This document shows positions 1 to 13,325 of a DNA stretch of 64,000 nt, one piece after another. A program made the translations under genes and the position numbers. How positions within the stretch are numbered: position 1 is the first letter of the stretch; the number at the start of each line of letters is the position of its first letter. Below the pieces are notes generated by a model, which ran no database searches, was not told where the DNA came from, and saw nothing but the letters and a program-made list of their open reading frames with translations. Source of the stretch: Hofstenia miamia (Eukaryota > Xenacoelomorpha > Acoela > Hofsteniidae); contig CABFPE010000618.1 in NCBI GenBank assembly GCA_900660155.1, positions 170,138 to 234,137 of the forward strand, in the 5' to 3' direction.

Positions 1-127
1 TAGTTTAAACAGAAACAAACACACGCAAGTACTTATTTAAAAGAGGTGAAATAAAAATACAACAAATGGACATGTATCTAAAAAGGGTGGGTTAGTAAAA
101 ATATGTACAGTACGCTTAAAATATATT

Positions 128-704
128 GGGTTGTCAGATAAGTTCGTACAGTTTTTATAGCACATAATTGAAATGAACATTAAACCATATTATAAATATA
201 AAAAAGTTCTTTATTAATCAATGATGTATTCTCCTTCACTTTTTACAACTTTATCCCATCATTCTACAAGTTTCATAATACTGCTGTGTTAAAAATCACT
301 GGACTTAGAGACAAAAAAATTACTGCACAAATGTCTTGAGCAGCTTTGGAAGCTTTGGATCTTTGATTAAAGGTAAAAAGAAGCAAATGGCGAAAATGCT
401 CGTTCTTGTCAACTTGGCACTCCATTTCAAAAGCCACAAAAATTTGTGATTCAAACCAACAAAATTTTGCCTACTGAGTGCAGCTTCAAAATTCAAACGT
501 CCAACAAGCTCTCTCGACGAGCAAGAACGGTGAGATAAAAATTGAAAATTCAAACGTCGAACAAGCTCTCTCGTAACACAGCAAACTAATTTAAGTGCAC
601 ATAACATAGTACACTTGAAAAGCTTTTAGCATTAAGGCGAATAAACGTTTTGTGTTGATAAAAATAACGTTAATAAAACCCGCATGAACTTATCTGACAA
701 CCTA
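128..704 (-). mobile_element. mariner-type transposon relic with 17-bp inverted ends
   Basis: The left end GGGTTGTCAGATAAGTTC (128-145) is matched in reverse complement at 686-704, a mariner-like terminal inverted repeat, and the right end abuts TA. On the minus strand around 208-290 a reading frame ends in a mariner-transposase-like C-terminus (motif W-D-K-V-V-K-S-E-G-E-Y-I-I-D then stop), with an in-frame stop just before the W. The interior is far shorter than a full mariner (about 1.3 kb), so this is an internally deleted, dead copy. A short segment is duplicated inside it (around 497-517 and 552-572, each containing ACAAGCTCTCTCG). It sits directly at the 3' side of the LINE that follows. 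Confidence 0.75.
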
Positions 705-707
705 ATA

Positions 708-3700
708 TTAAAAATCCTTTGGGGAGGCTATAGATTTAATGATATAATCTGTGACAGCACTTAAGTTGGTAGATGTTAAAATGTTGGCCATGCAATCAAA
801 TTCATTAGGCTTCTCTCTTGTCCTCTTTTTACAGTGAAAAATCAGATGTTTCGGGTTTTCGTTCTCATCCTTACAAAACCTACATAAAGGTGTCTCTATT
901 AGCCTGGAGTAGTAGAATTTATCTCTATTGATGAGTCTGTTATATAGAACCTTATACATTAAAGTTTTGTAGTATGGGCGGATCTTTGCACACCTTATCT
1001 TGTTGACTATGTTGATCAATATGCTTTGTGGCGTACTCCAGTATCCGACCGCCTTTTCTATGGTCCTTTTTGTGTTGGCGTCCTCTGCATAAAAGAAATT
1101 AGATAAAATTTTACCTTTACACTTGGATTTAAACTCGAGTGTCTTTCCTCGTTTTTTAATTATGAAGTTACATAAACTAGAAGGTTCTATCAGATCACTT
1201 AAAGTGACATCGCCATTGAAGAATCTTTTATTATTTATTTGGCTACGTAATGCAGCACTGCAATTTCTTCGATTCAATTGAAACTTGAGGTTCTGCAAAA
1301 ATTTTAGCGTACTTGCCAGATGAGGGTTTTGCAAAAAAAAAGGTTAGTTATGGAAATGTTGCACATCATATCCAAAAGATTTTCTTTACAAGTTGTTAAC
1401 CGAATAACTTCTGAGTACAGGCTGTACACGGGATGCCACTTTGAGTTCATGATTGTGTTTATTATATTAATTTTATGAGACATGTGGAGTATGTTGGCCA
1501 TCTGAATTCCTCATTGCTTAAAATTGCAATACAGTAAAGGCATTGGTTGTGTGTGGCTGGTGTTCTTCCACACTGCATCATTCAATGCCTTTTGTACAGG
1601 ATTATTTTCTTTTACCAATGGGTAATATTGTAATTTATACATTAATTTAGATGTTAAGAGGACCTTGAGAGCTTTCGCCTTCCCATAGATAGAAATTTTT
1701 CGGTTGGCTATAAAATTGATTAAAGGCTTATTTTCGTGTAAAAAGATGTTCAAATCCAAACTTGTTGGTTCTTTTAAATTGATTTTTATACCTAAAAGGT
1801 GTATTGAGTCGTGGTTGACAGCACAATCCGTATTCCAATAAATCGCCCTCTGTAGACCAGAATATACGGACTTTTTCTTGTTAATAGTCAAACCGCTAAC
1901 GTAACTAAATTCTTTGATATATTTATTTAAGGTATCTAAACTGCAAGAGTTGGACACAATAAATGTAATATCATCTGCGAATGCAATATATTTAATTTCA
2001 ATATTACTATATATGAAACCCTTGATGTTCTGGCTTTCATAGATCATTTTTAAGAAGGGCTCAATGACAAAATTAAAAAGTATACATGACAGAGGACACC
2101 CCTGCCTTACTCCCCTTTTGACTTGGATTGTGGGCAATAGATGACCATTTATCAGTAGATATGAGAAATTATTGTTATATAGAGCCTTCACTAAATTAAT
2201 TATTTGGTCGGGAAAACCCATTTTATGTAAAACTCCAAAAAGAAAATCATGGTTTATTGAGTCATAGGCTTTATTGTAATCAATATTTAAAATCCCCAAA
2301 CTGCTACCAGTCTTACGACAAAAATCAGTAATGCAGTGCATTGTAGCAATGTTTAAGCAACTGGTACAGCCTTTAATAAAACCAGTTTGATTAGTGCCTA
2401 TATATTTCATGGCTAAGTCAGAAAGGCGACAATTTAAAACATGTGACAAAATTTTTATGTCCATATTAAGGAGAGAAATATGTGCCAGGATTGTGGGAGC
2501 TCCAGTTCCTTATCCTTTTTAGGAAGTAGTCTAATAACAGTGTTAGAAATGCTTGGCATGATCTTACCTGCTTCTAAAAAGGAATCAAATAGAATTTTTA
2601 TATAGGGTGCATGCAAAAATTTGAATTGTTTGTAGAATGTTGAATTGAGACCATCAAGGCCTGGGCTATGCTTCAATTTCTGAATTGCCTCCTAAATTTC
2701 ATATATCTCTATGTCTTTTTCCAATTCTTCCTTTTCGTCTTCATTGATCTTTGGATATTTTAATTGGATATTTCCATTTGCAGATGGCACTTCTTGGTAA
2801 AGTTTCCTATAAAAATTTGTAAATGTATTAATTATATCCTCATTTTTGTTACTTAAAATACCATCAATCAGCTTTACACTCTCTATATTTGATCTTTCCA
2901 TGCTTCTTTTAAGATAATTCTTAATTTCTTTTATACTGCCTTCATTGATCTCATATTCAATGTCTTTTATATACTCTAGTTCTTCTTGTGCCTTTTCATA
3001 TATAAGTTGGTTGATCTCATTTTCTATCTCTTCCTTTATTTCATTATAGTTGTCAAAGTCTTCATTGATATATTGCAGCTGTTTTTCTAGTGATCTTAAT
3101 TGATGGTACCTCTTTTTACCTATCTCTCTTTCTTTTTGAATGATTATGTGTTTTGCCTGGATCTTCATCATCGTCCATTTCATTTGTATGTTTGAAGTAT
3201 CTGCTCCTACTAAATTATAACTTATAATCTTACTGAGTTCAGCTTTAATATTGGGGCCACTCACTTTACTACAAGCAAAACTTGTCAACAGTGGCTGGTG
3301 ATCTCAAAAATTTATATTAATTGTCTTAGAGTCCTTAATTATATATTCACTGGATGCAAAGCAATTGTCTATATGAGACAAATAGTTATTGTTTTTGTTG
3401 AAGTAGGTATGCAAAAGGTTGGTAGCTGCTTTTGCAGTATCAAATAGATTATATTTATACAGAAGGGCTTCCTTGAGATAGTTGTACCTAGTTTGTGTGA
3501 TATTAAATGTTAATCTAGAATTACTAACATCCTCCATAGATTTGAAGCAGTTGGAATCTCCCAAAAACAAAATGGAAGATGGTTTAATCATTTCTATATA
3601 TTTAATGATGTCATTAATTGTATTTTTATAATAATTTTTACCTAGATAGTAATTAACTAGCAGCTCACACTTACTGGATAGAAAAATTTGAGCTGTAGAA

Positions 3701-3966
3701 GTTTCAAACTTAAATTTTAATTTAGGGCTGCTCTTATGCATAAAACTGATCAGTCCCCCCTTTTGAGTAGTTGTTTTGGTGGTTACATTATATTCATTGC
3801 CATTTGAGGTGAGATACTTTTTACAGACATCACATAAATCTATTAATTTAGATTCTTGAAAAAAGACATAGTGAGGCTTAAAAATCTTAATAGCCTCAAA
3901 AACCTGAATGAATTTGTTTGTGTTAGAGATACTGTTAACATTATAATTAATTACATTCAATGACAT
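708..3966 (-). pseudogene. LINE ORF2: endonuclease, reverse transcriptase, CCHC end
   Basis: The endonuclease segment (3304-3966) shows the APE-type residues: the N of YNVNSI, the E of FFQESKL, the D of GDSN and the H of LSHID. A charged linker with coiled-coil character follows (2692-3288). The reverse transcriptase occupies about 1511-2676, with the catalytic FADD box (KYIAFADDITF) and the VRQGCPLS motif. The C-terminal piece (708-1334) ends with a C-x2-C-x8-H-x4-C zinc motif (CRFCKDENENPKHLIFHC). The frame is broken by in-frame stops near 3301 and 2690, a frame change near 2460 and further breaks near 1505 and 1320. The ORF2 product is therefore dead here, although the protein similarity is well preserved, which suggests a fairly recent insertion. 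Confidence 0.85.
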
Positions 3967-4022
3967 GGGACCTAAACAGGGCTAGATGTATCACTGTTGA
4001 TTAGAAGTTCATCTCTTAATTC

Positions 4023-5150
4023 CTATTCTGATTTATAAGATTTTTGTAGATGCGTTTCTGCAGGAGAAGTAATGGGTCTTTTAGAACTGCTGCCCCACAG
4101 AGGGTTTCCAGCTGTTATCAAGTTGGGATAAAGCTCCTTTAGATTTTTTTGTTTTTTTGTGAGTGGATAAAGCTCCTTTAGATTTGTTTGTTTTTTTGTG
4201 AGTTTCGTTGCAGGGGTTTCTGCAACCTCGTCATTTAAAGGGTTTACTTCTTTTTCGTCTTCTTTGGATTCTGGTTCACTTACATGGTCAGCGTTATTTT
4301 CCTGTACACCTTCTACAGCATTGGCATTAAATTGGGTATTGCTATAAAACATGTCGATTCTTTCTACCCAATCTGGTTTGGATAAGTTCACACTGCACTG
4401 CAAATGGCCTGTGTAGAAACAGTTCTTGCAAATATTGATTGATGGTATGTCACACATTATGTTATGGTCTCCTACACATTGAAAGAATTTATTGTTTGAA
4501 CACCAGTATTTAAGAAGCTTCTGTTGGTTCCAGCTGCTTACCTTGAAATTAAGAGTTGACATGGTAGAGTTAAATGTGGTTTTGTGCTCAATTGATTTCA
4601 AAGTACCTAGATTTTTTAACCCAGAATTACTAACTAACAGACTAAATTGATCATTGGTACTCCATTTGGAAGGGAAATTTAACATTGTAATACGAAAGGT
4701 TTTAGGGAATGTTTCCTGAGCCACCAAGGGCAACCTTCTATGTTCAGCCTCAGTTGGCAGGAGAGACTTGCCTCCAATTTCAATTGGAGCAGACATAAGA
4801 TCAGCAAGTTCCTCTTCAGTGGTCGGATTTGCAATCACCTGCAACGCCTTTAAGAGTTTGGAGGAGTTCCTCAGTGAGGCTAGTGTTTTGGAGATTTGTA
4901 TGCTTGATGAGATGTCCGGCTTTTTTACTTCCAAGAATGACCTGATGGTGTTGGCGAGATTATTATAAGTAGCCTGGAAGAACTGGGCTTTCAGCTGAAC
5001 TGTATTACAGTCTAAAGGGGGACCTGGCAGGATATATGTAGCAGTAAGGCTCTGGAAATTTTTTGAGTTAAAGGCTAAGTCATTAATATTAACAGGGGCA
5101 GTAATTACAGTCAGAGGGGAGCTTAAAGCTTGAGAGTAAGTGGTTGACAT
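4023..5150 (-). CDS. LINE ORF1 protein (nucleic-acid-binding, zinc knuckle)
   Basis: Open for 375 residues from an ATG at 5150. In LINEs of this type ORF1 binds the element RNA and packages it with ORF2. The central part contains C-x2-C-x4-H-x2-C (NICKNCFYTGHLQC region, about 4410-4440), a gag-like knuckle. The C-terminal third is acidic and then lysine-rich. It contains a 13-residue tandem duplication (LTKKQTNLKELYP followed by LTKKQKNLKELYP) encoded near 4128-4205. The stop is 57 bases before the first ATG of ORF2 (3966). This frame is intact, unlike ORF2. It could be host-derived only in theory; context makes it LINE ORF1. Confidence 0.8.
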   Translation of the reverse strand: MSTTYSQALSSPLTVITAPVNINDLAFNSKNFQSLTATYILPGPPLDCNTVQLKAQFFQATYNNLANTIRSFLEVKKPDISSSIQISKTLASLRNSSKLLKALQVIANPTTEEELADLMSAPIEIGGKSLLPTEAEHRRLPLVAQETFPKTFRITMLNFPSKWSTNDQFSLLVSNSGLKNLGTLKSIEHKTTFNSTMSTLNFKVSSWNQQKLLKYWCSNNKFFQCVGDHNIMCDIPSINICKNCFYTGHLQCSVNLSKPDWVERIDMFYSNTQFNANAVEGVQENNADHVSEPESKEDEKEVNPLNDEVAETPATKLTKKQTNLKELYPLTKKQKNLKELYPNLITAGNPLWGSSSKRPITSPAETHLQKSYKSE

Positions 5151-8100
5151 TATTAAGCAAGAGGCAAAAGAAGAAAAAAAACAAAAGGAAAATAAATAAA
5201 GAGGGAAAAAAACAAAGAACTTACAAAATTGGTGAGTTGTCCTGAGACAATGGCTGTAGAATGGAGGGTGAGGGAGAGATCTTTAAGCCAAGATTGAGGG
5301 AATGTGATGTCTTCAATGAAGGGATCTTCAATGAAGGTTTGTTGGAAGTGTTGAGGATTAATCCAAAATAAAATTCTTCAGATGCAAAAACCAACACAAG
5401 ATAACTGATAAATGCAGGAGAGAGTGACGTGCCAATTACATGCCAAATGCCAGGTAACACTTTGATGGCTGAAGAAGATAACAACTCTTCTTCTCAGTAA
5501 AACTGCTCTAGAGAGTGCATTGTCTGCTCTATTACTGTAAACAGAATGATCTTGCCATCTTTTGTGGAATGCCTCCTGGTTTCAGCAATTTTGTTGTAGC
5601 TGCTTTTGAGGAAATTCATTTTCTTGAGGTTGAAGAGAATCTCAGTTTTTACATGTACATTGTAGTGGTTGACCAGCTCTAAAAACTGCTGTGTAGACCC
5701 AGGCTCTCACCAAATGAGGCAACTTGTGCACAGGGCATGTACTCAGAGTCTAGGGATGGGAACTTTGTCTCAGCAGTGGCTCCCCAAATATACTTTTTTA
5801 ACATGTCTGAAAAAATATTAAGAACTGAGAATGCAACACCAAGATGGTTTATGATCATTTGCAGTGGTAAGCACCCTAGCAGACTGATTGTCCCTATTAA
5901 CCTTGCATACAATTTCTCAAAGCACTCCATAGCTTTCTTTGTCTTCCCAGGGGACACTGGTAGGGAGCATGTGTGAAGCAGCCAGTTCTTGTCCTTCCAA
6001 GCTGTGGGACAAATAGCTAGCTCATGTGTACACTGTTTGGCTAGTTGCTCTTGGGCATTTCAGTCAAGAGGTAGTTGAAGTTGTGGATCACTGATAAGGA
6101 AGATAGACAAGATCCAGATGGATACACATGACTGGATGGCTTTTGCAAATTTCTTTGAGAATAACTTTTCTGCAAAGTTCTGCCAGTCCTAAGAAATGTA
6201 CAAGATGCACAGCTCCATTAGGAACCTCTCCACTGATTGAGAGTATTGTGAGTTGGGACTGTGAATCTTGATTGTTGGCCAAATGTTTTCAGGGCTTCAG
6301 TCTGCCTTAAGGTTAGTCCAGATTTCATCTATTTCAGCAAGAGTGGTTGTGCTCTGGGAGAAAGCAAAGCTAACATGAATATTGGTGACTGAGGCTAGGC
6401 CAGGCAGGTTGATGTTGATAGACTTGAGAGTCTGAGCATGAATGGCAGCATTGATAATGAGCCTTGTGTCTATGGCAAGGTGGTGTGGGAATCTTCTTAC
6501 ATAGCAAGAGATTAGTGTAAATCAGCTTAGTGATCAAGATGATATTGGTGTGGTACATGCTAACAGGCTGATAGTAGTTGCTGTATAGGATTGTAAAATT
6601 CTCCATCTAGAAGTGGAGACTCTCTACTTGTTCAGGTATCTCATCCTGGTACTCCTCCTTTAGAAACATAAAGGTTAGTTTACCTCACCTACTTGAAAAA
6701 AATAAATGATGAGGAGTTTCTCAAAATCAATGTTGACACACTCAAATTTCTGTATCAACTTCTTACTGTTAAGGAGCTGGCACAAGTGGGAGAGGTTGAA
6801 ATCCTTATCAAATATGGCATGCACAGTACTCCTCCAATAGGGTCTCTTTAATCTACCATGCATTTTCAAGTTATAGCAAATTATTGTGTTGACCTTGAGC
6901 CTGTGCTCAGTGTCAATGATAAATGGAATAACATCTATTGAACAGGTTAACAACCTAGTGTTGCAGGTCCATCTCAACTTATTCTTCATCTCTTTGGACA
7001 AGTCATTGCAGACAAAACTAATGGCTTTGGGGGTTGCTATAAGATATGAGTGAAGTACCTTGTCTCCAACCTTAGAAGTTTTTCTTTGCCTTTCTTCTTT
7101 CTTCTTCAAGAATATACTAGTGGAAGCATGTGACAAAGGAATGGGACTAGAGGGGGTTTTTGAGTCACTATGGGATGGTTGGGTATTGGTAGCACTACTA
7201 TTAGCAAAAGGCACTCTTAACTTACATGACTCCTTGGGTTCCCACAGAGAGTGTTGTCTCCTTTGAGTAGTCATCCAAGGTCTGCTCCCAAGGAGAGTGT
7301 TGTCTCCCCAAGTAGCAGCACAGTCTGCTATCAGAGTCCTCTGCTTGTGATCTCCCTCATTTCCATGAGGTATCTTCATCTGCTCAGCACAGGGATGCTT
7401 CTTATCTCCTCACTTCATCTCTCAAGTTGGGTGAACATTGCACATGTCTTCTGGTGGGTGGTTGATTCTCAGTTCATTTCATCTATTCAGCTTGGTTACT
7501 AAGCATAGAGATTAAAGTAAGTTCCTAATCTTGGGTATTTAAATGATCTAAATATTCTTGATCTCTAACTCTACATCTAGGCAAAATATGAGTAGCAGTA
7601 ATTTTGCTACTATTACCAAGGTTACTATCATATTCCACCTCAGTGAGGTCATCTCCCTCACATTCAGTGAGGTTATTATAAGTCTCAAATTCGTTTACTC
7701 CATCATCAACAAGTGAAAACTTGCTATTAGGGTTGATGATGACATTATCAATGGCCTTAACAGTTTGCTTGAGTCATTGAAAGTGGGCAACCCTCCCATT
7801 ATTTAATAAATACTTGCGGTGATCTAATACTTTAGTAATAATAAATGGACCTTGCCAATTAGTTGCAAGTTTTTGTACTTGATTAGTATCAGTGACTTGG
7901 TGAGGGAAATAAGCAAAGACCTTGTCGCCCTGTTTATGATCCTTGCCTTATAATTTACAATTAAAGTTTCATTGCTGGCAGACAACAGATTGATTGGTAT
8001 TCCAACAGATAGTGAGGTGCACTTCCTGAAGCTCATGCAGCATGTGGTTTACAAAATTCTCCAAAGTAGGTTCATTATAATGTGGAAGTATGATAGAGAG

Positions 8101-11100
8101 AGGCATACTTGCTTCACAACCAAACATTGACTTGAAAGGGCTGACCTTTGTTGTAGAATGGACTGTGGTGTTATAAAAATACTCCACAGCCTCAATGACT
8201 AGCTTCCAGTTCTGACCTGCTGCTTGGGCAAGGGTGACTCATATTAACTTGATAATGATGTGGTTAAGTCTTTCTACAATGCCATTTGACTGCAGGTGGT
8301 ACACAGTAGTAAATTTAAGAGGAATTTCAAGCTCCTTAGTAAGGGTCTCCATAAGGTGGTTGTTGAACTGGGGACTATGGTCAGATACTAGGTGCTCCAT
8401 GGGCCCAAGCTTAAGTATCCACTCTTTAACTACTTTTTCTCTGATGATCTTGGTGGTGGTACTGTCAAGGAGGATGAGTCAGGCATATTTGGTAAAATGA
8501 TCAATTCGTACTAAAAGGTACTGATATCCCTCATCATCACATAAGAGCTTTTCTATGTCCATGTGGACAACTTCATTCATATGTTCAGCAGCTTGGCCCT
8601 TTGTTCTGAAAAATGCTTGGCCCCTTGGAGCAGGCAGGTTGTACACTTATCAATGATATCTTGAACAGCAGCTCAGATACTGATTGTAACATATCTAGCA
8701 TAGAATGTATGTTCAGTTTTGATGATGCCTTTCTTGTGAATTTTACAGACCAAGTCTGTACAGCTAGTCAGCTGTTCCAACTCCTGGCATAGAGTAAGCC
8801 AACATCTGTCTGTTTCCAGTTGTATTGCTGGAAATAATGATTGGTGATGGGACTGAGAGTGTAGTTTGCATTCTTCAATTTCACAATGATCTGAGACAGC
8901 ACTTTGTCATGTTGCTGATGTAATAAGACTTCTGCATCAGTAATTTCCTCTTTGACTAAAATCAGAAGGATAGCATTTCTGTGCAGTTGGCACTTATTTT
9001 GGGAAGGTGTTCATACTTATTAAGGGGAATGAACCCAAAGGGCGTCTCCCCTCCTGGCAGTTTACTGATGTCATGCTCATAACTAGGGAGAGTGGTCCAG
9101 TAATCCGCATTGATGTGTAGTCTCCCTGGATGATGTTGAATAGTAAAGGTAAAATCATTTAAACACTCAATTGAGCAGGTGGATTTGTCCATGGAAGTTT
9201 TCTTGAGCCAAGCTAGTGTGGAATTGTTGGTTTGTACCATAAAATTATGGCTGAGGATGAAGAAGCAGAATTTCTTCAAGCTTTCCACCAACACTAACAT
9301 CTCAGATTTTGTGGCACCATAGTTCTGCTTGGAGTTCCTGAGTTTTCAGCTGAAATATTGGATCAGGCTCTCAATGCTGTTGATGATCTGGCTAAAACTC
9401 CATTGATGGCAACCAAGCTGGTGTCACAATCAATGATGAACTCTTTTGAGTAGTCTGGTGTGTTGAGGCTAGGGATTTTCCTCAGTTCTATCTTGACAGA
9501 GTAGAGCTCTTCTTGCTCCAACCATGTCCACTTGAACTCCATGCTGTGCCTCAGTAAATTAGAAATATGCTTGGTTTTGTTCACCAGCTCTGATATAAAG
9601 GCAACATAGTAATTCAAAAAGCACATAAGTCATTGGATGTACTTATGGGACTGCTGAGTCTCAATTATTTCTAAGTGATCTTTTGCATCATTCTTAATGG
9701 AGATTTGATCCAGCTTGATAACCCTTCCAATGAAGGCTCTAATACATTTGTGCCATTCCAAAGCACATGAGTAGCATAGTGTTGGAAGGTAGCTGGGGCA
9801 TTGCAGAGCCCAAAAGCCATGTACTTCCATGCAAAGAGGCCATATGGAGTTATGAAGGCAGTCTTCAGGATGTTGGCAGGCTTCATGGGCACCTGCCAAT
9901 ATGCTTTGCAATGATCAAGGCAAGTGAACAGTTGGTATCAACTGGCATCATACAGAAATGGATATGTGTCCTTCACAGTTACATCATTCAACTTTCTAAA
10001 ATCAACACATAAGCAGTACTTGTTGCCCTGCTTGATGAAGACAGTGGGCACAGCATATGGGCTGTTGCTGCCTTGTATTATACCACTCTCTATCAGATTG
10101 CTTAAAATTCTTTTGTATTCCCCCTCAGAGGTTTTCTGGCACTCTTCTAACAGGAAGACAGATCAGGCAATCATTCTTAGTTTTGATGGCATGTTGTTTG
10201 CAAATGGTCTGACCAATGCTAATCAATATGTAGTTAAATACTTTGTGATATTGTTGAAGTAAGAGAGAGAGAGATTTGTATTCCTGGGGACTGAGATGTG
10301 GAGGTGTCCCCTCACTAACAGGAGGAATCTAGACAGTGTCACTTGGTTCAACAAAATCATTTATTGCCATTAATATAGGCAGGCAAGCAGCAGCTTTCAA
10401 CTCTAGCCAAACAGCAGTTGCAACAATGATTAATTTATTAGGATCTATTTGGACCAAGGAGGTGGAACTGTTTAACACAGTGACATATGTCTTGCTTGCT
10501 ATTTGATATGTGGCAAAGATCAGGAGAGAAGTTAACTCCAGCAAAACAGTTTCCTTTGTGTCCAGAGATCATAGGATTGCCTACATACTGAGAGTCCATA
10601 GTGACTGCCACATGTTGCCAGTGCTGCAGCTCAAATGATTAATAGTTCTGAAAATTTTAGCAAAATTTCTTGTTTGGCAATGGTGGTGAGTTCCAGCCTG
10701 TGCTCAGTTTCATGAATGGAGATTGTGTTGCTCCTGTAGTAGATCACACAGGAATTCTGCTCAAGGAAGTGGTTGCCCAAGATTATATCATACAGCAGTG
10801 GTTGGTCACAAGTATTGATGACAATTAAGTCCACAGAGAACAACTCTTGGCAGATACACAATTCTAGGTTTGGTACTTGACCCTTTAATGATATTAAAGT
10901 TTCCTGAAGCATCCAACATGCAGGCAGTGGACGGGATTAATTCATCCCTTGACAACCACAGCTTAGTACAGCAAGTATCACTGATAATGGAAGCTGAGGC
11001 TCCAGTGTTGATGGTGACATTAACTAAAATTCCATTCATATCCACAGGGATAACATTAGTACACAGTAGTGAGGTGATTACCAAAATGTCATGTGCACAT

Positions 11101-13301
11101 TTTATAGGAGGCGGCCCCAGCTAGTTTAACAGATTTACAGAATCAACAGGCAGATCAGGAGAACACTCTTCAGTCTCTGGTTTGTCAATGACAAAGCCAT
11201 CACCATTGGCAACTAGGCAAATCACAGCCTGACATTGAGGTTTGGCATGGCTTTTTTTTACCACAGCAGTAGCAACAAGTTTGCTCAAGTTTGGTTTTTG
11301 GTTTTGGAGAAGTGGTGCTGAGTAAGGCAGGAGGTTTATGCGTCAAGTGACCCATTTGGAGTTCTCCAGCATCTTTGTCAATGTGAGTGGTGTTGTGAAG
11401 CATGTAGACAATGCTAATGGCTTTTTGGATGATCAGGTTAAGCTCATCTTTGCTGTCGCACTTTAATTCAAGACAACTGCAGATATTGGGTGGAAAGCCC
11501 TGACAGATGTATGAGAAAAGGTCATGCTTTGAGTATTTGGGCATTAGCTTACTCAAGTGGAACAGTCTTTCCTTAACATAAGTATGGACATTGTTGCCCT
11601 TCTTAAATGAGAGATCACAGAGCAGCATTTTATACTGATGCTTTATATGAGGAGCTCTGTAGTGGTCCTTGAAGAAACCAATTAGTAGTTGATTGTTTGT
11701 TTTAATGTCTCTGTCTAACATCATATATTGATTATATGCAAGAACTTGTAAGTACATAGGGAACTGAGCTACAGCAGCATCTTAAGTGGCTTGATACTGC
11801 CTCATTGTCAGTTCAAAAAGGAAAAACCATTCCTCAAAGAACTGAAATATTTTGTTTATTTTTCCAGTAAATTTGGGTAACACAGAATGTTGATTAAATA
11901 AGTTGGCAGTTTCATTCCCAACAGCAGTCATAGGCAAAATCTTTTGAGTAAAACATGGCCCACTCACTGTTAAAGACACAGTAGGACCATTTGGCTGGGG
12001 GCAAGGGTGAAGTTGAGACTGTGGGAGTGACACAAGTGTTGACTAGTGCTGGAGGCAAAACAGTCACACTCAGAATGTATGGACTCAGAGTGGCAAGAGT
12101 GGCCAATGTAGAAATGTGGGTAAGAGCAGATTGTGTAAAGGTGGAACCTCCAGTCATAAATGAGGTGGCCAGAGTGACAAATTGTGGCATCAATGGAATA
12201 GCAGTAGATACAATGGGGGCACAAGGAAGGTGTGCCAGAATCATTTGTAAGACACAATCAGAAGATGCTCAGAAAAAGCATCCAAAGCTTCTCTTAGGAC
12301 ATTGTGAGTTACACAGTCAGAATGTCTAGGCAGAGGGCACAGAACAAGGAGGAGTGTTCTGCAGCAGTGGAAATACAGGCAGGGGTGTTGCCAAACTATG
12401 AACTTGAATTTCCAATGAAGTGATAGAATCAAAAAGGGGTTTCTTCCTCTGATAGGCTTCAATGGCTTGCTGTTGTAGCTCAACCTGTAATGAGTCATTG
12501 TTGGCAGGCAAGACGTCAATTGGTTTGCTGTGTGAGAGATGCTCTAAGTCACTCAACCTCAGTTGGTTAAGGCTCTGGTGATGGTAGTGTCAAAAGACAG
12601 AGGCAAAAGGGATCTAGAGGCAAAAGACAAAAAGTCATAGCAATGACTGAGTAACACAATTAGGAAAAGATAAGTCAACTAGCAAATTAATTCCATCAGT
12701 GTGAGGGGCAGCATTCAGGCTGCCATCACTCACACAGGGGAAACCCTGAGAGGAGTCCCATTACAAGAAAAACTGGTGAAATCCATTGAGAACAAGAAAA
12801 ACTATAAGAAAAATTCAGAAAAACAATTCCAACAAATTGAGAGAAAGCTCCAACTGAGTTTGGAGAAACAAAAATTATTTCCAGTAAGCAGCATGGTGTA
12901 GGGTACAGTAATAAATCCAAATTCAGGAAGAATTAGACAACAACAAAATAACAACCAAGAATGAGTAAGAATAATGTTGAAGCTCAGTGACACCTTCAGA
13001 GCACAGAATTGCAGTGTACAATTACATATGAGGTACAGTTATGCATCAATTGATAGTGAAGTCAATTCATGGCCAGAGGAAACAACTATCCCAGCTGGCT
13101 AACACCAAAGAGAAAGAACAAAACTACATATGGTAAGAAAACAACAAGTGACAGTTCTGCACCACATCACAATCTCCAGGTGAATCTGATTACCACCTTG
13201 GTAACCATGAGAGCTTCACAACTGGAGTACATCTCAAAGCATCAATTAACCTGAACACTTCAACAGAATGGAGCAGAGAGTTTGACTGACACTCCAATTT
13301 G

Positions 13302-13325
13302 TTCAGAATCACATCAGGGTCACCA
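13302..13325 (-). other. Primer-binding site complementary to tRNA-Trp
   Basis: Read on the minus strand the site begins TGGTGACCCTGATGTGATT. This matches the complement of the 3' end of animal tRNA-Trp (TGG, then TGACCCCGACGTGATT) except for C-to-T changes at the two CpG-containing positions. It directly abuts a sequence ending in CA (minus strand), as expected for an LTR/primer-site junction. The tRNA-Trp primer is characteristic of CsRn1-type Ty3/Gypsy elements. Confidence 0.8.

Larger units (their letters stand above)
708..5155 (-). mobile_element. Tx1/L1-like LINE, nearly full length, ORF2 disrupted
   Basis: A minus-strand non-LTR retrotransposon with the usual two-ORF layout. ORF1 has a Cys/His knuckle; ORF2 carries an APE-type endonuclease, reverse transcriptase and a C-terminal CCHC motif. 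A pyrimidine-rich leader (5156-5220 read on the minus strand) precedes ORF1. The coding end at 708 lies within a few bases of the mariner relic, so the LINE 3' UTR is either lost or lies beyond that relic. Motif order and the C-terminal zinc motif fit the L1/Tx1 group; the exact clade is inferred. Confidence 0.85.

Noticed and set aside
5500-7500. env-like gene downstream of pol in the Ty3/Gypsy fossil
   Set aside because: The position is suggestive, but no fusion, cleavage or membrane-anchor motif could be recognised with confidence.
11991-12329. Plus-strand ORFs within 9.7-12.3 kb
   Set aside because: They overlap the minus-strand gag-pol region of the Ty3/Gypsy fossil and are shadows of it.
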